DNA from: Lysobacterales bacterium
GTDB lineage: Bacteria > Pseudomonadota > Gammaproteobacteria > Xanthomonadales > SZUA-5
Direction of reading: 5' to 3'
DNA length: 44,709 bases
Assembly (NCBI GenBank): GCA_022841325.1
Contig: JALHRS010000049.1
Coordinates: 1-44,709 of the forward strand
Part shown: piece after piece, positions 8,467-16,807 of the stretch
Numbering within the stretch: position 1 is the first letter of the stretch
How the letters are laid out: each line of letters opens with the position of its first letter
Notes under the pieces: generated by a model
Told to the model about the DNA's origin: nothing
What the model saw: the letters and a program-made list of their open reading frames with translations, nothing else
Database searches by the model: none
Translations under genes and position numbers: made by a program

Positions 8467-8742
8467 ATGGTGATTGAGGTGGGTCACGTTGGCCGCGAAG
8501 CGGCCTGCGTGAGGCATGGACCGGGCGCTGTCGGCGATGGCCAGATGATCCAGCGCGCCGGATTCGAGATCGCCGATCAGCCCACCAGCAAGAGCGATCT
8601 CGGCAAGGTGCAGCAGGCTTTCAGCACCTGGCAGCAGGAATCGGGACTGCCGTACACTCATATCGGCAAGATCGCGGCCTATTCGATCGGGACCAACTAC
8701 GAGTCCGGATTCATCCAGGAGCAGATGCAGCGGTTCTCCTGA
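8467..8742 (+). CDS. Small unrecognised ORF, possibly a gene remnant
   Basis: A 91-residue frame. From about residue 25 its codons look like real coding sequence here, and the part QQAFSTWQQESGLPYTHIGKIAAYSIGTNY reads like a folded domain end. The first 24 residues (rich in Gly, Val, Arg and His) do not. No ribosome site precedes ATG 8467. It may be the 3' end of a truncated gene; I do not recognise the family. Confidence 0.35.
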   Translation: MVIEVGHVGREAACVRHGPGAVGDGQMIQRAGFEIADQPTSKSDLGKVQQAFSTWQQESGLPYTHIGKIAAYSIGTNYESGFIQEQMQRFS

Positions 8743-9099
8743 AGCTGGGTGGTCGAGGGCACTGGGAGCTACATTGGTAGTGCCGACAATGCCCAGGACC
8801 ATGTACCGACGTGCGCTGGGGTAGGCCGAGGGTGCCGCGCAGCGGCTCCCCGGCGCTTGTCGCATCACCGCCCGCAGAGCGCTGCGCGCACTTGGGCCTA
8901 CAAAAGCCGGCAACCCATATCGTAACGTGTTGATTTGTGCTCGTTGACGTAGGTTGCCGTGAAAGTCGTTCCGGCGAGTGCTGTCGCTCCCTCCCCGATG
9001 TTCGGGGAGGGCTGGGGAGGGGTTAGGCAAGAAACCCTGTGCAACGGTCATGGCACGAGCGACTTTCATGATTGCGAGTGGCCCGCAGCCATGACCGTT

Positions 9100-9158
9100 G
9101 GGCTAAGCGTAGCGTGCCCAACAATGGACACTGGTGTTGGGCACGCTGCGCTTAGCCC
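9100..9158. repeat. Hairpin repeat with 24-bp arms
   Basis: Arm 9100-9123 (beginning GGGCTAAGCGTAGCG) and arm 9135-9158 (ending CGCTTAGCCC) pair over 24 bp with one mismatch around an 11-base loop. The motif resembles widespread GTAGGCTGGGCTAAGCG intergenic repeats of proteobacteria. Confidence 0.75.
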
Positions 9159-9230
9159 AGCCTACAGTTCATGGCCCGTGGGCAGTTTCGGGCCGCATCA
9201 GGAACTCAGGACATGAGTCCAGGCACGGCC

Positions 9231-10145
9231 TCAGATCGGCACCAGCACCATCGGCACCGGCCCGAAACGCGGCTGAGGCAGATAGTGATCTATCAGCAGA
9301 AAAGCGAACAAGGCCGCGAGGTACAGGATCGAATAGTTGAAGGTCTTCAGCGCAAACAGCTCATCCGGCGGATTCATCAGGCGGATCGCGTAATAGAGAA
9401 AACCCAGCCCGAGGACGATGGCGCCGCCGAGGTAGAAGAAACTGGCCATCCCGGTCAGATAGGGCAGCAGGGTGACCATGAACAGGATCACGGTGTAGGC
9501 CAGGATGTGCCAGCGGGTGACCACCACGCCGTGCGTGATCGGCAGCATCGGGATCGACACCTTCTCGTAGTCGGCACGGCGGAAGATGGCCAGCGCCCAG
9601 AAATGTGGCGGCGTCCAGATGAAGATGATCAGGAACAGCAGCAGCGCGTGCGGATCGAGGGTACCGGTAACCGCCGTCCAGCCGAGCACCGGCGGCGCGG
9701 CGCCGGCGGCACCACCGATGACGATGTTCTGTGGCGTGGCCCGCTTCAGGAACAGCGTGTAGATCACCGCATAGCCAATCAGCGAGGCAAAGGTCAGCAC
9801 CGCCGTCAGCACATTCACCCAGATCGAGAGCATCAGCATGCTGATCGCCGCCAGAATCAGGGCGAAGATCAAGGCCTGGGTTTCGGTAAGGCGACCACGG
9901 GGCAAGGGCCGGTACATGGTTCGCGCCATCTGCGCGTCGATGCGGGCATCGAGTATCTGGTTGATGGCCGCGGCGCCGGAGGCCGCCAGCCAGATGCCAA
10001 GGCTGCCCAGGATCAGCGGACGCCAACCCGGCAGGCCAGGCGTGGCCAGGAACATGCCGACGACGGCGGTAAAGACGATCAGGGCAACGACCCGCGGCTT
10101 GGTCAGCGCCCAGAAGTCACGCAGGGTTTCCTCGATGACGCTCAT
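9231..10145 (-). CDS. ctaB: Protoheme IX farnesyltransferase (heme O synthase)
   Basis: A 304-residue UbiA-superfamily membrane enzyme that adds a farnesyl group to heme B to make heme O for terminal oxidases. About eight to nine hydrophobic segments are visible. The prenyl-diphosphate-binding motif is [19 protein letters not shown] (residues 62-80), and a second polar loop reads [13 protein letters not shown]. Length fits the family. Its ATG (10145) overlaps the stop of the gene upstream (10142) by four bases, indicating translational coupling in an assembly operon with the CxxxC protein and SURF1. Confidence 0.95.
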   Translation of the reverse strand: MSVIEETLRDFWALTKPRVVALIVFTAVVGMFLATPGLPGWRPLILGSLGIWLAASGAAAINQILDARIDAQMARTMYRPLPRGRLTETQALIFALILAAISMLMLSIWVNVLTAVLTFASLIGYAVIYTLFLKRATPQNIVIGGAAGAAPPVLGWTAVTGTLDPHALLLFLIIFIWTPPHFWALAIFRRADYEKVSIPMLPITHGVVVTRWHILAYTVILFMVTLLPYLTGMASFFYLGGAIVLGLGFLYYAIRLMNPPDELFALKTFNYSILYLAALFAFLLIDHYLPQPRFGPVPMVLVPI

Positions 10146-10660
10146 TTGCCCACGGTACTCCAGCGCAGCAGATGGGCCAGATCCTTGCGCACATCAGTGG
10201 GATCGGCATAGGCAGCGTAACGCATCATCGCATTGCCCAGCGGATCGACCAGCATGACGCCGGCCTCGGGCACCCCGAGGCTATCGATCAGTTCCTTCGT
10301 TGCCGGCTGCCAGCGCGCGCCCCAGTCGCTCGCCAGCGTTCGCTGCTCGGCCACCCAGGCGACCATCTGCACCCGATCCATTTCCTTGCCCGAGGCCTCG
10401 CGGATGCGTGACAGCAGCATCAGGCGTTGCTCACAGTCGGCATCGCAGAGTTCGGGGATGCGCACGACCACGCTCCAGCGATGGCCATCGGCCACGGCCT
10501 CTGCAGGAGCCAGTGGCACTACCGGGGAAATCAGCTGACCACGGTTCTTGGTGGACTCGGGCTCCCAATGGAACCAGCGCGTCTGCAGCAGCAGGGCGAC
10601 GATGGCTGGCAGCAGAAAAGCGGCCAGGATCAGAGTCAGTTGTAGGCGGCGTTGATTCAT
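10142..10660 (-). CDS. Membrane-anchored CxxxC protein of the oxidase-assembly operon
   Basis: A 172-residue protein with one N-terminal transmembrane segment (about residues 7-26) and a C-terminal thioredoxin-like domain. Cys72 and Cys76 form a CxxxC motif ([10 protein letters not shown]), the spacing used by SCO copper chaperones, although other SCO residues are not obvious. Proteins of this kind lie between SURF1 and ctaA/ctaB in many gammaproteobacteria and are presumed to assist cytochrome c oxidase assembly. ATG 10660 overlaps the SURF1 stop by four bases; the longer frame upstream lies inside SURF1. Function is inferred from context. Confidence 0.8.
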   Translation of the reverse strand: MNQRRLQLTLILAAFLLPAIVALLLQTRWFHWEPESTKNRGQLISPVVPLAPAEAVADGHRWSVVVRIPELCDADCEQRLMLLSRIREASGKEMDRVQMVAWVAEQRTLASDWGARWQPATKELIDSLGVPEAGVMLVDPLGNAMMRYAAYADPTDVRKDLAHLLRWSTVGK

Positions 10661-11382
10661 GATGGCGTAGTTGATCCGGCGCGCCAGGACCGGATGGCTA
10701 GCACGCCAAAGATGATGATGACTGTCAGGGACAGACCGAACCACTGCAGCGCATAGCCGCGATGGCGTTCAGGAGGCAACATGCCGCTGCGCAGACTCTG
10801 CGCACGCGGCGTCTGCCGGTCTTCCAGCACCAATTCTAGCAGCGGTTGCTGGAGACGGCGCTCAAGGTCGGAAAGATCGATACGGGTGACCAGCAAAGGC
10901 CACTGCTGCCGGACCTCGGCGCCCAGCGCCAGGCCTGCCGCCGGCGGACTCAGCAGCACACCTTCGATGGCTACCGATTCCACCCCCATGCTGGCAACCG
11001 GAAGCGACCCGGCCCGGTCGCGCCAGGGCAGCCAGCCGCGGTCGACCAGCAGCAACTGGCCACTGCCCTCCAATTGCAGCGGGACAAAGACCTGAACCCC
11101 GGGCACGCCATTGCGGATCTGGTTGTCCAGCAGAATCTGGCGATCGGGCTGAAAGCGACCGCGCGCGCTCACGGCCCGGAAGTGCAGATCGTCACCGCCG
11201 GCCAGCGCCGTGGCCAGATCGACCGCTTTTTCGGATCCGGCGCGATCAATGGATTCGAGCAACTGCTGCTTCTGGTGGGCCCGTTGCAATTGCCAGAATC
11301 CCAGCGTGGCCAGACCTGCTGATGTCAGCAGCGCCAGCACGGCGTAACCAAGCAGTGCGCGACCCAGACGTGCTCGCTTCAT
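10657..11382 (-). CDS. SURF1-family cytochrome oxidase biogenesis protein
   Basis: A 241-residue protein with the SURF1 layout: a transmembrane helix at each end (about 11-31 and 212-232) and a periplasmic domain between. Family marks include GFWQLQRAHQK just after the first helix, VPLQLEGSGQLLLVDRGWLP in the middle, and GYALQWFGLSLTVII at the C-terminal helix. SURF1 helps insert heme into cytochrome oxidase subunit I. ATG 11382 is chosen because the protein then begins a few positively charged residues before the first helix; earlier in-frame starts give an unlikely N-terminus. Confidence 0.92.
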   Translation of the reverse strand: MKRARLGRALLGYAVLALLTSAGLATLGFWQLQRAHQKQQLLESIDRAGSEKAVDLATALAGGDDLHFRAVSARGRFQPDRQILLDNQIRNGVPGVQVFVPLQLEGSGQLLLVDRGWLPWRDRAGSLPVASMGVESVAIEGVLLSPPAAGLALGAEVRQQWPLLVTRIDLSDLERRLQQPLLELVLEDRQTPRAQSLRSGMLPPERHRGYALQWFGLSLTVIIIFGVLAIRSWRAGSTTPS

Positions 11383-11554
11383 GCGCGCGAGCGGACGGTT
11401 GTGACACGCGCCAGATCGGGCTTGCGCCCAGGCGTCAATGGTTGCCGCTGGGGGCAGGATCGATGGTGGTGGTGCATGACGGTTGATCAATCCTTGCCAG
11501 GTGAGCAGGTACACTAGCCCATTGCCTGTCATCCGCCCGTTGAGGGGCGTTCCC

Positions 11555-11770
11555 ATGGTCAAGCTGGTGGTCGTGCTGTTTCTGATCTTCATCGTCTACA
11601 ACCTGGCCGCAGGTTGCTATTACATGCTCAATGACCACGGCAAGACCGACCGGGTGGTCAAGGCGTTGTCCTGGCGTATAGGTCTGTCGATACTGCTGTT
11701 TGCCCTGATCGCGCTAGGCATCTACACCGGGGTGATCCAGCCCAATACCGTCATGCATCACGGCGGCTGA
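11555..11770 (+). CDS. DUF2909 twin-transmembrane protein
   Basis: A 71-residue protein with two hydrophobic helices (about 3-22 and 42-62) joined by a short polar loop containing GKTDRVVKALSWRIGLS. It matches the small DUF2909 proteins found next to SURF1 in cytochrome c oxidase clusters. The gene is divergent from SURF1, and the usual upstream partners (coxBAC and ctaG) are not present. Start ATG 11555 lies ten bases after GAGGGG. Confidence 0.82.
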   Translation: MVKLVVVLFLIFIVYNLAAGCYYMLNDHGKTDRVVKALSWRIGLSILLFALIALGIYTGVIQPNTVMHHGG

Positions 11771-11842
11771 GTGCAAGCTCAGCTTGCTGCCCGCGCACTT
11801 GGGACTCGTTGTAACCGGCAGGTTTTGCAGATGACTGAAACA

Positions 11843-11878
11843 GCGACGGCCCCAATCGGGGCCGTCGCTTCTTGCCTT
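11843..11878. terminator. Hairpin terminator between converging genes
   Basis: A perfect 11-bp stem (GCGACGGCCCC at 11843-11853 with GGGGCCGTCGC at 11858-11868) around AATC, followed by TTCTTGCCTT on the plus strand. On the minus strand the stem is followed by a poorer T-tract. It lies between the DUF2909 gene (plus) and exbB (minus) and would serve mainly the former. Confidence 0.8.
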
Positions 11879-11894
11879 GTTGCTGCTCAGCCGA

Positions 11895-12638
11895 TCAGGC
11901 TTTGCCTGGAGCGGCCTTCGGTGCAGCAGCCTGAACGCGCATCGTCGGCTGCGGACCACCGCCGACGCGGGCACCGGTGGCGAAGTAGTCGTGCAGGTCG
12001 TGCGCGAATTCGTCGAACTGCCCCAGCGTCACGCGGTTGGCGCGGACGAAGAAGTTGTAGGCCAGCACCGAGGGAATGGCGACGCCCAGACCGATACAGG
12101 TCATGATCAGCGCCTCACCGACCGGACCGGCAACCACGTCCAGCGAAGCCTGGCCGGATGCACCGATCTTGATGAGGGCGTGGTAGATGCCCCACACCGT
12201 ACCGAACAGACCGACGAAGGGCGCGGTGGAACCCACCGATGCCAGCCAGGTCAGACCGTTTTCGAGCTTCGCACTCTCGCGAGTCACAGCCTGCCGCAGA
12301 GCGCGGTCGATGAATTCGCTGCGATTCAGTGCCTCGACCAGACGACTGCCTTCGTTCTTGGCATGGTGGGCGGCAGCATTGGCGCACTCGAGAGCGATCT
12401 TCGAGAACGGCTCGCTGGCCGGTTGCGCTTCCATTGCGCGAATGGCTTCCTGCGGATTAGTCGTCTGCCAGAAGGTATCGATAACCTTGTGCGCGCGGGA
12501 GCGAATCGCGAAATTGCGTGACGTTGCGGTAATGATGAACCACACCGTACCAAAAAACATGATCGCTACCACCACGAACACGAATTTCGCGACCGCGTCG
12601 GCCGCACCCCACATGTGCGCAATCCCCATCTCTTCCAT
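11895..12638 (-). CDS. exbB: MotA/TolQ/ExbB proton channel protein (first exbB)
   Basis: A 247-residue inner-membrane protein of the ExbB/TolQ family, which couples the proton-motive force to TonB or TolA. Helix 1 is near residues 17-37; the paired C-terminal helices carry the signature GLTWLASVGSTAPFVGLFGTVWGI and GEALIMTCIGLGVAIPSVLAYNFF. The protein is closely similar to the product of 15080-15958, especially over that signature, so the two look like paralogues. It has no exbD directly after it: it ends beside the terminator at 11843. Start 12638 follows TGAGG; it diverges from pdxJ. Confidence 0.92.
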   Translation of the reverse strand: MEEMGIAHMWGAADAVAKFVFVVVAIMFFGTVWFIITATSRNFAIRSRAHKVIDTFWQTTNPQEAIRAMEAQPASEPFSKIALECANAAAHHAKNEGSRLVEALNRSEFIDRALRQAVTRESAKLENGLTWLASVGSTAPFVGLFGTVWGIYHALIKIGASGQASLDVVAGPVGEALIMTCIGLGVAIPSVLAYNFFVRANRVTLGQFDEFAHDLHDYFATGARVGGGPQPTMRVQAAAPKAAPGKA

Positions 12639-12749
12639 GACTAAGCCTCATTAATCCGAGTCAATCCACGGCACAGGAGGCACCGCGGAGCGCGCTATCC
12701 TACACAGGAATGTGGCATTTCTTCCAGTGTTCCGATCAATGGTAATCCG

Positions 12750-13544
12750 ATGATTCAGTCTGCGGCTACACCAAAGCCCTGCCAAACCGTGCTCAGCGTG
12801 AACCTGAACAAGGTGGCGCTGCTGCGCAACTCCCGAGGTGGCGGACTCCCGAATCTACTGGCCGCCGCAACAACCGCGCTGGCGGCGGGCGCTGGGGGCA
12901 TCACGCTGCATCCGCGGCCGGATCGGCGCCATGCCCGACCGGCCGACGCTGAAGCCATGCGCAGCCTGTGCACGAGTTCCAGCGTCGAACTCAACCTGGA
13001 GGGCAATCCCTTCGCCGCGCCGGCGCCCGGCTACCCGGGATTCATGGCATTGCTGGAAAGCTGTCGACCGGACCAGGCCACGCTTGTACCCGATGGCGAC
13101 CAGCAGCTGACTTCCGACCACGGCTGGAACCTGCAAGCCGACGGAGAACGCTTGCGACCCCTGATCGCAAGGCTGAAGTCTCTGGGCATGCGGGTCAGTC
13201 TGTTCATGGACGCCGACTCGGCTGATATCGAGCACGCCGCCGACATCGGTGCCGATCGGATTGAGCTGTATACCGGCCCCTACGCGCAGGCGGCGGCATC
13301 TGGTGACGCGGCGGCGCCCCTGGCAGCCTGCCAGGCCGCAGCCCGGCGGGCGCTGGCCTGCGGCCTGGCGGTCAATGCCGGCCACGATCTCGATCAGGGC
13401 AATCTGGGCCCCTTGCTTGGCGCCGTACCGCAGATCAGCGAAGTCTCCATCGGCCACGCGCTGATCGCCGAGGCGCTGGACAGCGGGCTTGGTCTCACCG
13501 TCGCTCGCTATATCGCCATCATCCGCGCAGCGAATGGCAGCTGA
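12750..13544 (+). CDS. pdxJ: Pyridoxine 5'-phosphate synthase
   Basis: A 264-residue TIM-barrel enzyme that condenses 1-deoxyxylulose 5-phosphate with 3-amino-2-oxopropyl phosphate in de novo vitamin B6 synthesis. Visible marks are LSVNLNKVALLRNSRG at residues 15-30 (the 'NLNK' branch of the family), HPRPDRRHARPAD with the phosphate-binding Arg and His, FMDADS, GADRIELYTGPYA and VNAGHDLDQGNL. ATG 12750 starts just ahead of the barrel. In xanthomonads pdxJ lies beside the tonB-exbB-exbD genes, as here, although here it converges on them. Confidence 0.93.
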   Translation: MIQSAATPKPCQTVLSVNLNKVALLRNSRGGGLPNLLAAATTALAAGAGGITLHPRPDRRHARPADAEAMRSLCTSSSVELNLEGNPFAAPAPGYPGFMALLESCRPDQATLVPDGDQQLTSDHGWNLQADGERLRPLIARLKSLGMRVSLFMDADSADIEHAADIGADRIELYTGPYAQAAASGDAAAPLAACQAAARRALACGLAVNAGHDLDQGNLGPLLGAVPQISEVSIGHALIAEALDSGLGLTVARYIAIIRAANGS

Positions 13545-13635
13545 GCCAGGGAGTTCTCGCGTCATCCAGGGTATGGGTTGAGACTCGGACATCAGCAGGC
13601 GTCATCGGCGAGATGAGCCTGCTGTTTGGCGCGGA

Positions 13636-13782
13636 TCAGTCTCCGCGCGCCAGTCCCACGTGTGCGGCCCCAGTGCTGCGGGCGTCACTCAGCAAGGCCA
13701 CCACGTGATCAAAGCGCACATCGGCAGCGGCGTCGATGCGAAATTCCGGCTGTGAGGCCTTCGGCAGGTGGGCGGCCGCCAT
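13636..13782 (-). pseudogene. ExbD remnant (C-terminal fragment)
   Basis: On the minus strand a 48-codon frame from ATG 13782 to TGA 13636 begins MAAAHLPKASQPEFRID and continues through VRFDHVVALLSDARSTG to HVGLARGD. The second part aligns naturally with the end of ExbD (compare QPEIKIRGDRSVQYQHI...ISKIGFV at 14587-15021), and HLPKAS resembles the ExbD strand after the membrane helix. The roughly 60 residues normally between these two parts, and the membrane helix itself, are missing, and a stop precedes the frame at 13786. This looks like a third exbD worn down by an internal deletion; a short expressed product cannot be excluded. Confidence 0.6.
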
Positions 13783-14044
13783 CGTCTACTTGCATCATGA
13801 TCGGCTCCGAAGCTTGGACGCAGATTGCGCCGAATCAAGCGTAGCCCGGGGCGTCGAGCCGGATACCTCATCCTGAAGTCGGAATTCAGCTCTCGATAAC
13901 CGTGTCGGTCGTGAAATCCAGCCGCGGCGTGGCAGCTGCAAGGCGCGGGCGCGCCAACCGGGTTGAAGTCTGCTCTTGCCCAGAGACATACAAGCGGGCA
14001 TCGGCCTGCACGGACTCAGAGGATTCGCTCCGTCCAAATGAAAA

Positions 14045-14064
14045 CGCCGGGCATGAGCCCGGCG
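14045..14064 (-). terminator. Terminator of the tonB-exbB-exbD operon
   Basis: Stem CGCCGGGC (14045-14052) with GCCCGGCG (14057-14064) around a four-base loop. Read on the minus strand it is followed by TTTTCATTT. It lies 24 bp after the stop of the last exbD. Confidence 0.82.
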
Positions 14065-14088
14065 CCGTTGACTTTCAGTCCGAGCTGA

Positions 14089-14562
14089 TCAGCCCGGAGG
14101 CGGCGGCGCACCTACACCGCCGGAAGCCGTAGACAGGCTATCGAAGCCGATACGTTCAACCTTGGAGCGCTTGGCTGATGCCAGGATGTTGGCGAGCGCA
14201 CTGTAGGGCACCGTCTCATCCGCTTCGATCTTGTATTCGGGCTGATCGTCCTTGACCTTGCGGCCCATCTCCCGGAACTCGGCAAACAGCACTTCCTGAC
14301 TGATCGGATCGTTGTTCAGACGAATCTCGATCGCGCCGCCCAGATCGCGCAATTCCAGCCGCTTCTGCTCGATCTTGCTCTTGTCGGCCGGATCGGTGGA
14401 TTGCTGCGGCAGATTGATGCGCACCTTGTGCGCCAGCAGTGGCGCCGTGATCATGAAGATGATCAACAGCACCAGCATGACGTCGACCAGCGGCGTCGTG
14501 TTGATATCTACCATCGGCGAACTGCCAGCACCACCGCCGCTCGGACCTGCACTCATACCCAT
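14089..14562 (-). CDS. exbD: Biopolymer transport protein ExbD (distal copy)
   Basis: A 157-residue single-pass ExbD. The membrane helix follows PMVDINTTPLVDVMLVLLI and contains the conserved Asp needed for proton use (in PLVDV); a periplasmic domain follows, ending in ERIGFDSL and a Gly/Pro-rich tail. Start ATG 14562 follows AGGAG. It is the last gene of the operon, 24 bp after the other exbD. The two ExbDs share the membrane segment closely (VDINTTPLVDVMLVLLIIF in one, TDINTTPLVDVMLVLLIIF in the other) but differ in the periplasmic part, so they are likely not redundant. Confidence 0.93.
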   Translation of the reverse strand: MGMSAGPSGGGAGSSPMVDINTTPLVDVMLVLLIIFMITAPLLAHKVRINLPQQSTDPADKSKIEQKRLELRDLGGAIEIRLNNDPISQEVLFAEFREMGRKVKDDQPEYKIEADETVPYSALANILASAKRSKVERIGFDSLSTASGGVGAPPPPG

Positions 14563-14586
14563 GATGTCGTCTCCTGCGCCTTCGGC

Positions 14587-15021
14587 TTATTGATCGCCGG
14601 GGGCGGTAACAAAACCAATCTTGCTGATGCCCTTGCGCTTGGCCAGATCGAGCGCGGTGCGGATGTGCTGATACTGCACACTGCGATCACCGCGAATCTT
14701 GATTTCTGGCTGTGGCTTCTTGGCCGCTTCGATCGCCAACCGGGCTTCAAGTCCTTCGAGGCCGATCGGATCGTCCGCCCAGTAATACTGGACCATGCCG
14801 CCGCCTTTGTCCTGAATGTTGAGCGTGATCGCGCGCTCTTCAATCGAGTCAGGCTCATTGGGCGCTTCAGGTACGGAGATCGGCACCTTGTTCTGCATCA
14901 GAGGCGCCGTGATCATGAAGATGATCAGCAGCACCAACATGACGTCCACGAGGGGCGTCGTGTTGATGTCGGTCATCGGGGCTGCATTCTGCGGGCCACC
15001 ACCGCCGGTACTCATTCCCAT
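14587..15021 (-). CDS. exbD: Biopolymer transport protein ExbD (proximal copy)
   Basis: A 144-residue ExbD with a short Gly-rich N-terminus, the helix containing TPLVDVMLVLLIIFMITAP and its conserved Asp, and a periplasmic domain ending in ISKIGFVTAPGDQ. ATG 15021 lies about eight bases after AGGA; GTG 15024 is an alternative. It follows exbB by about 58 bp and precedes the second exbD. Two consecutive exbD genes after exbB is the arrangement known from Xanthomonas TonB systems. Confidence 0.93.
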   Translation of the reverse strand: MGMSTGGGGPQNAAPMTDINTTPLVDVMLVLLIIFMITAPLMQNKVPISVPEAPNEPDSIEERAITLNIQDKGGGMVQYYWADDPIGLEGLEARLAIEAAKKPQPEIKIRGDRSVQYQHIRTALDLAKRKGISKIGFVTAPGDQ

Positions 15022-15079
15022 CACTCAGATCCTTGCTCGACGGTCCCGCCTGCGGGGCCGCTGGTTGTCACGAAGTCGG

Positions 15080-15958
15080 TCAGCCGGCGCTCGGCGCATG
15101 TTGCTTGTTGCCGTAACGCTGACCGCGCACCCGATTGCCCGTCGCAAAATAGTCGAGCAGATCGTGGGCGAAGGCCATGAAACTGGCATTCAGCGCTTTG
15201 TTGCTGCGTACAAAGTAGTTGTAGGCCAGGACGCTGGGAATCGCCACGCCCAGACCGATACAGGTCATGATCAGGGCTTCACCCACCGGCCCGGCCACCA
15301 CGTCCAGCGTTGCCTCACCGCTCTGACCGATGTTGATCAGGGCGTGATAGATGCCCCACACGGTACCGAACAGACCGACGAAGGGCGCGGTTGAACCCAC
15401 CGACGCCAGCAGCGTCAGACCGGACTCCATCCGTGCCGCTTCGCGCTGCACGCCGCTGCGCAGCGCCCGGTCGATGAACTCATGGCGGCTCAGGGCCTCG
15501 GCCATGCGACCGCCGAGCGCGTCCGAATGGTGTTCGGCCGCGAATGCAGCGTCCAGTGCGATCTTGCTGAAGGGCTCGTATTCCGGCTCGTTGCGCAGCT
15601 GTTCGATGGCCTCGCGCGGGGAGGAAGCCTCCCAGAACGATTCCATGATTCGTTGCGTCCGAGCGCGGACCGACACCAGCCGCAGGGCGTTGTAGAGGAT
15701 GTAGTACCACACCAGCAGGGACATGATGCCCATGGCGGTGAAGGCCACCATGCCGACAATGTCGGCGTTGTCGATCAGATGAGCGAAGCCCATCTTGCTC
15801 AACGCCAGCGAGTCGGTGTTGCCCATCAGCAAATCGAGCCGATCCATGCCCGGAGGCAGGGCGGACGACACATCCAGACTGGCCTGACCGGGATCCAATG
15901 TCGCAGCAGCGGCATTGGGATCGACCATTTCAGTTGAAGCGGGAACTTGATCCTGCAT
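15080..15958 (-). CDS. exbB: MotA/TolQ/ExbB proton channel protein (second exbB)
   Basis: A 292-residue ExbB. Compared with the copy at 11895 it has about 45 extra N-terminal residues, rich in Pro, Ala and Asp, ahead of helix 1 (VGMVAFTAMGIMSLLVWYYI), probably periplasmic. The channel signature GLTLLASVGSTAPFVGLFG and GEALIMTCIGLGVAIPSVLAYNYF is nearly identical to that copy. ATG 15958 lies nine bases after GAGG; a TTG five codons earlier would overlap tonB. It sits 11 bp after the tonB stop, so the two are co-transcribed. It should form the ExbB5-ExbD2 type motor for TonB. Confidence 0.93.
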   Translation of the reverse strand: MQDQVPASTEMVDPNAAAATLDPGQASLDVSSALPPGMDRLDLLMGNTDSLALSKMGFAHLIDNADIVGMVAFTAMGIMSLLVWYYILYNALRLVSVRARTQRIMESFWEASSPREAIEQLRNEPEYEPFSKIALDAAFAAEHHSDALGGRMAEALSRHEFIDRALRSGVQREAARMESGLTLLASVGSTAPFVGLFGTVWGIYHALINIGQSGEATLDVVAGPVGEALIMTCIGLGVAIPSVLAYNYFVRSNKALNASFMAFAHDLLDYFATGNRVRGQRYGNKQHAPSAG

Positions 15959-15969
15959 GACCACTGACC

Positions 15970-16650
<681 letters not shown>

Positions 16651-16807
16651 CAGCGTGCTGTCAAGATAGGATTCAAAGTATTCATGATCTGGAATCCGCG
16701 TTCTCCGGCTGCCCTCTGCCTGGACCGTCTGCGGAAGCCTCCCCAAAGTCGGGCGAAGCTACACCACTGGTCAGTTGGCCACAAGGCGGAAGGCACCGAA
16801 GTCGCTG

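Larger units (their letters stand above)
8425..9230. repeat. Long intergenic region with hairpin repeats
   Basis: Apart from one doubtful short frame (8467-8742), the 800 bp contain repeats: an inverted copy of the palindromic GTAGCCC...GGGCTAC element (8821-8901), a perfect 10-bp-arm hairpin (8989-8998 with 9002-9011) and a 24-bp-arm hairpin (9100-9158). It separates the plus-strand Asp-box gene from the minus-strand ctaB, so one hairpin may also end transcription; none has a clear T-tract. Confidence 0.6.
13545..14088. other. Gap between pdxJ and exbD with a degraded exbD
   Basis: Apart from the exbD remnant at 13636-13782 and the terminator at 14045-14064, the 540 bp hold nothing I can call. 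The stretch 13800-14035 shows no coding bias and no clear repeat. Confidence 0.5.

Noticed and set aside
8989..9011. Terminator for the Asp-box gene or ctaB
   Set aside because: A perfect 10-bp stem, but more than 200 bp from either stop codon and followed by G-rich sequence, not T.
9171..10211. 346-codon plus-strand frame over ctaB
   Set aside because: Antisense shadow, His/Arg/Asp-rich, while ctaB on the minus strand has all family motifs.
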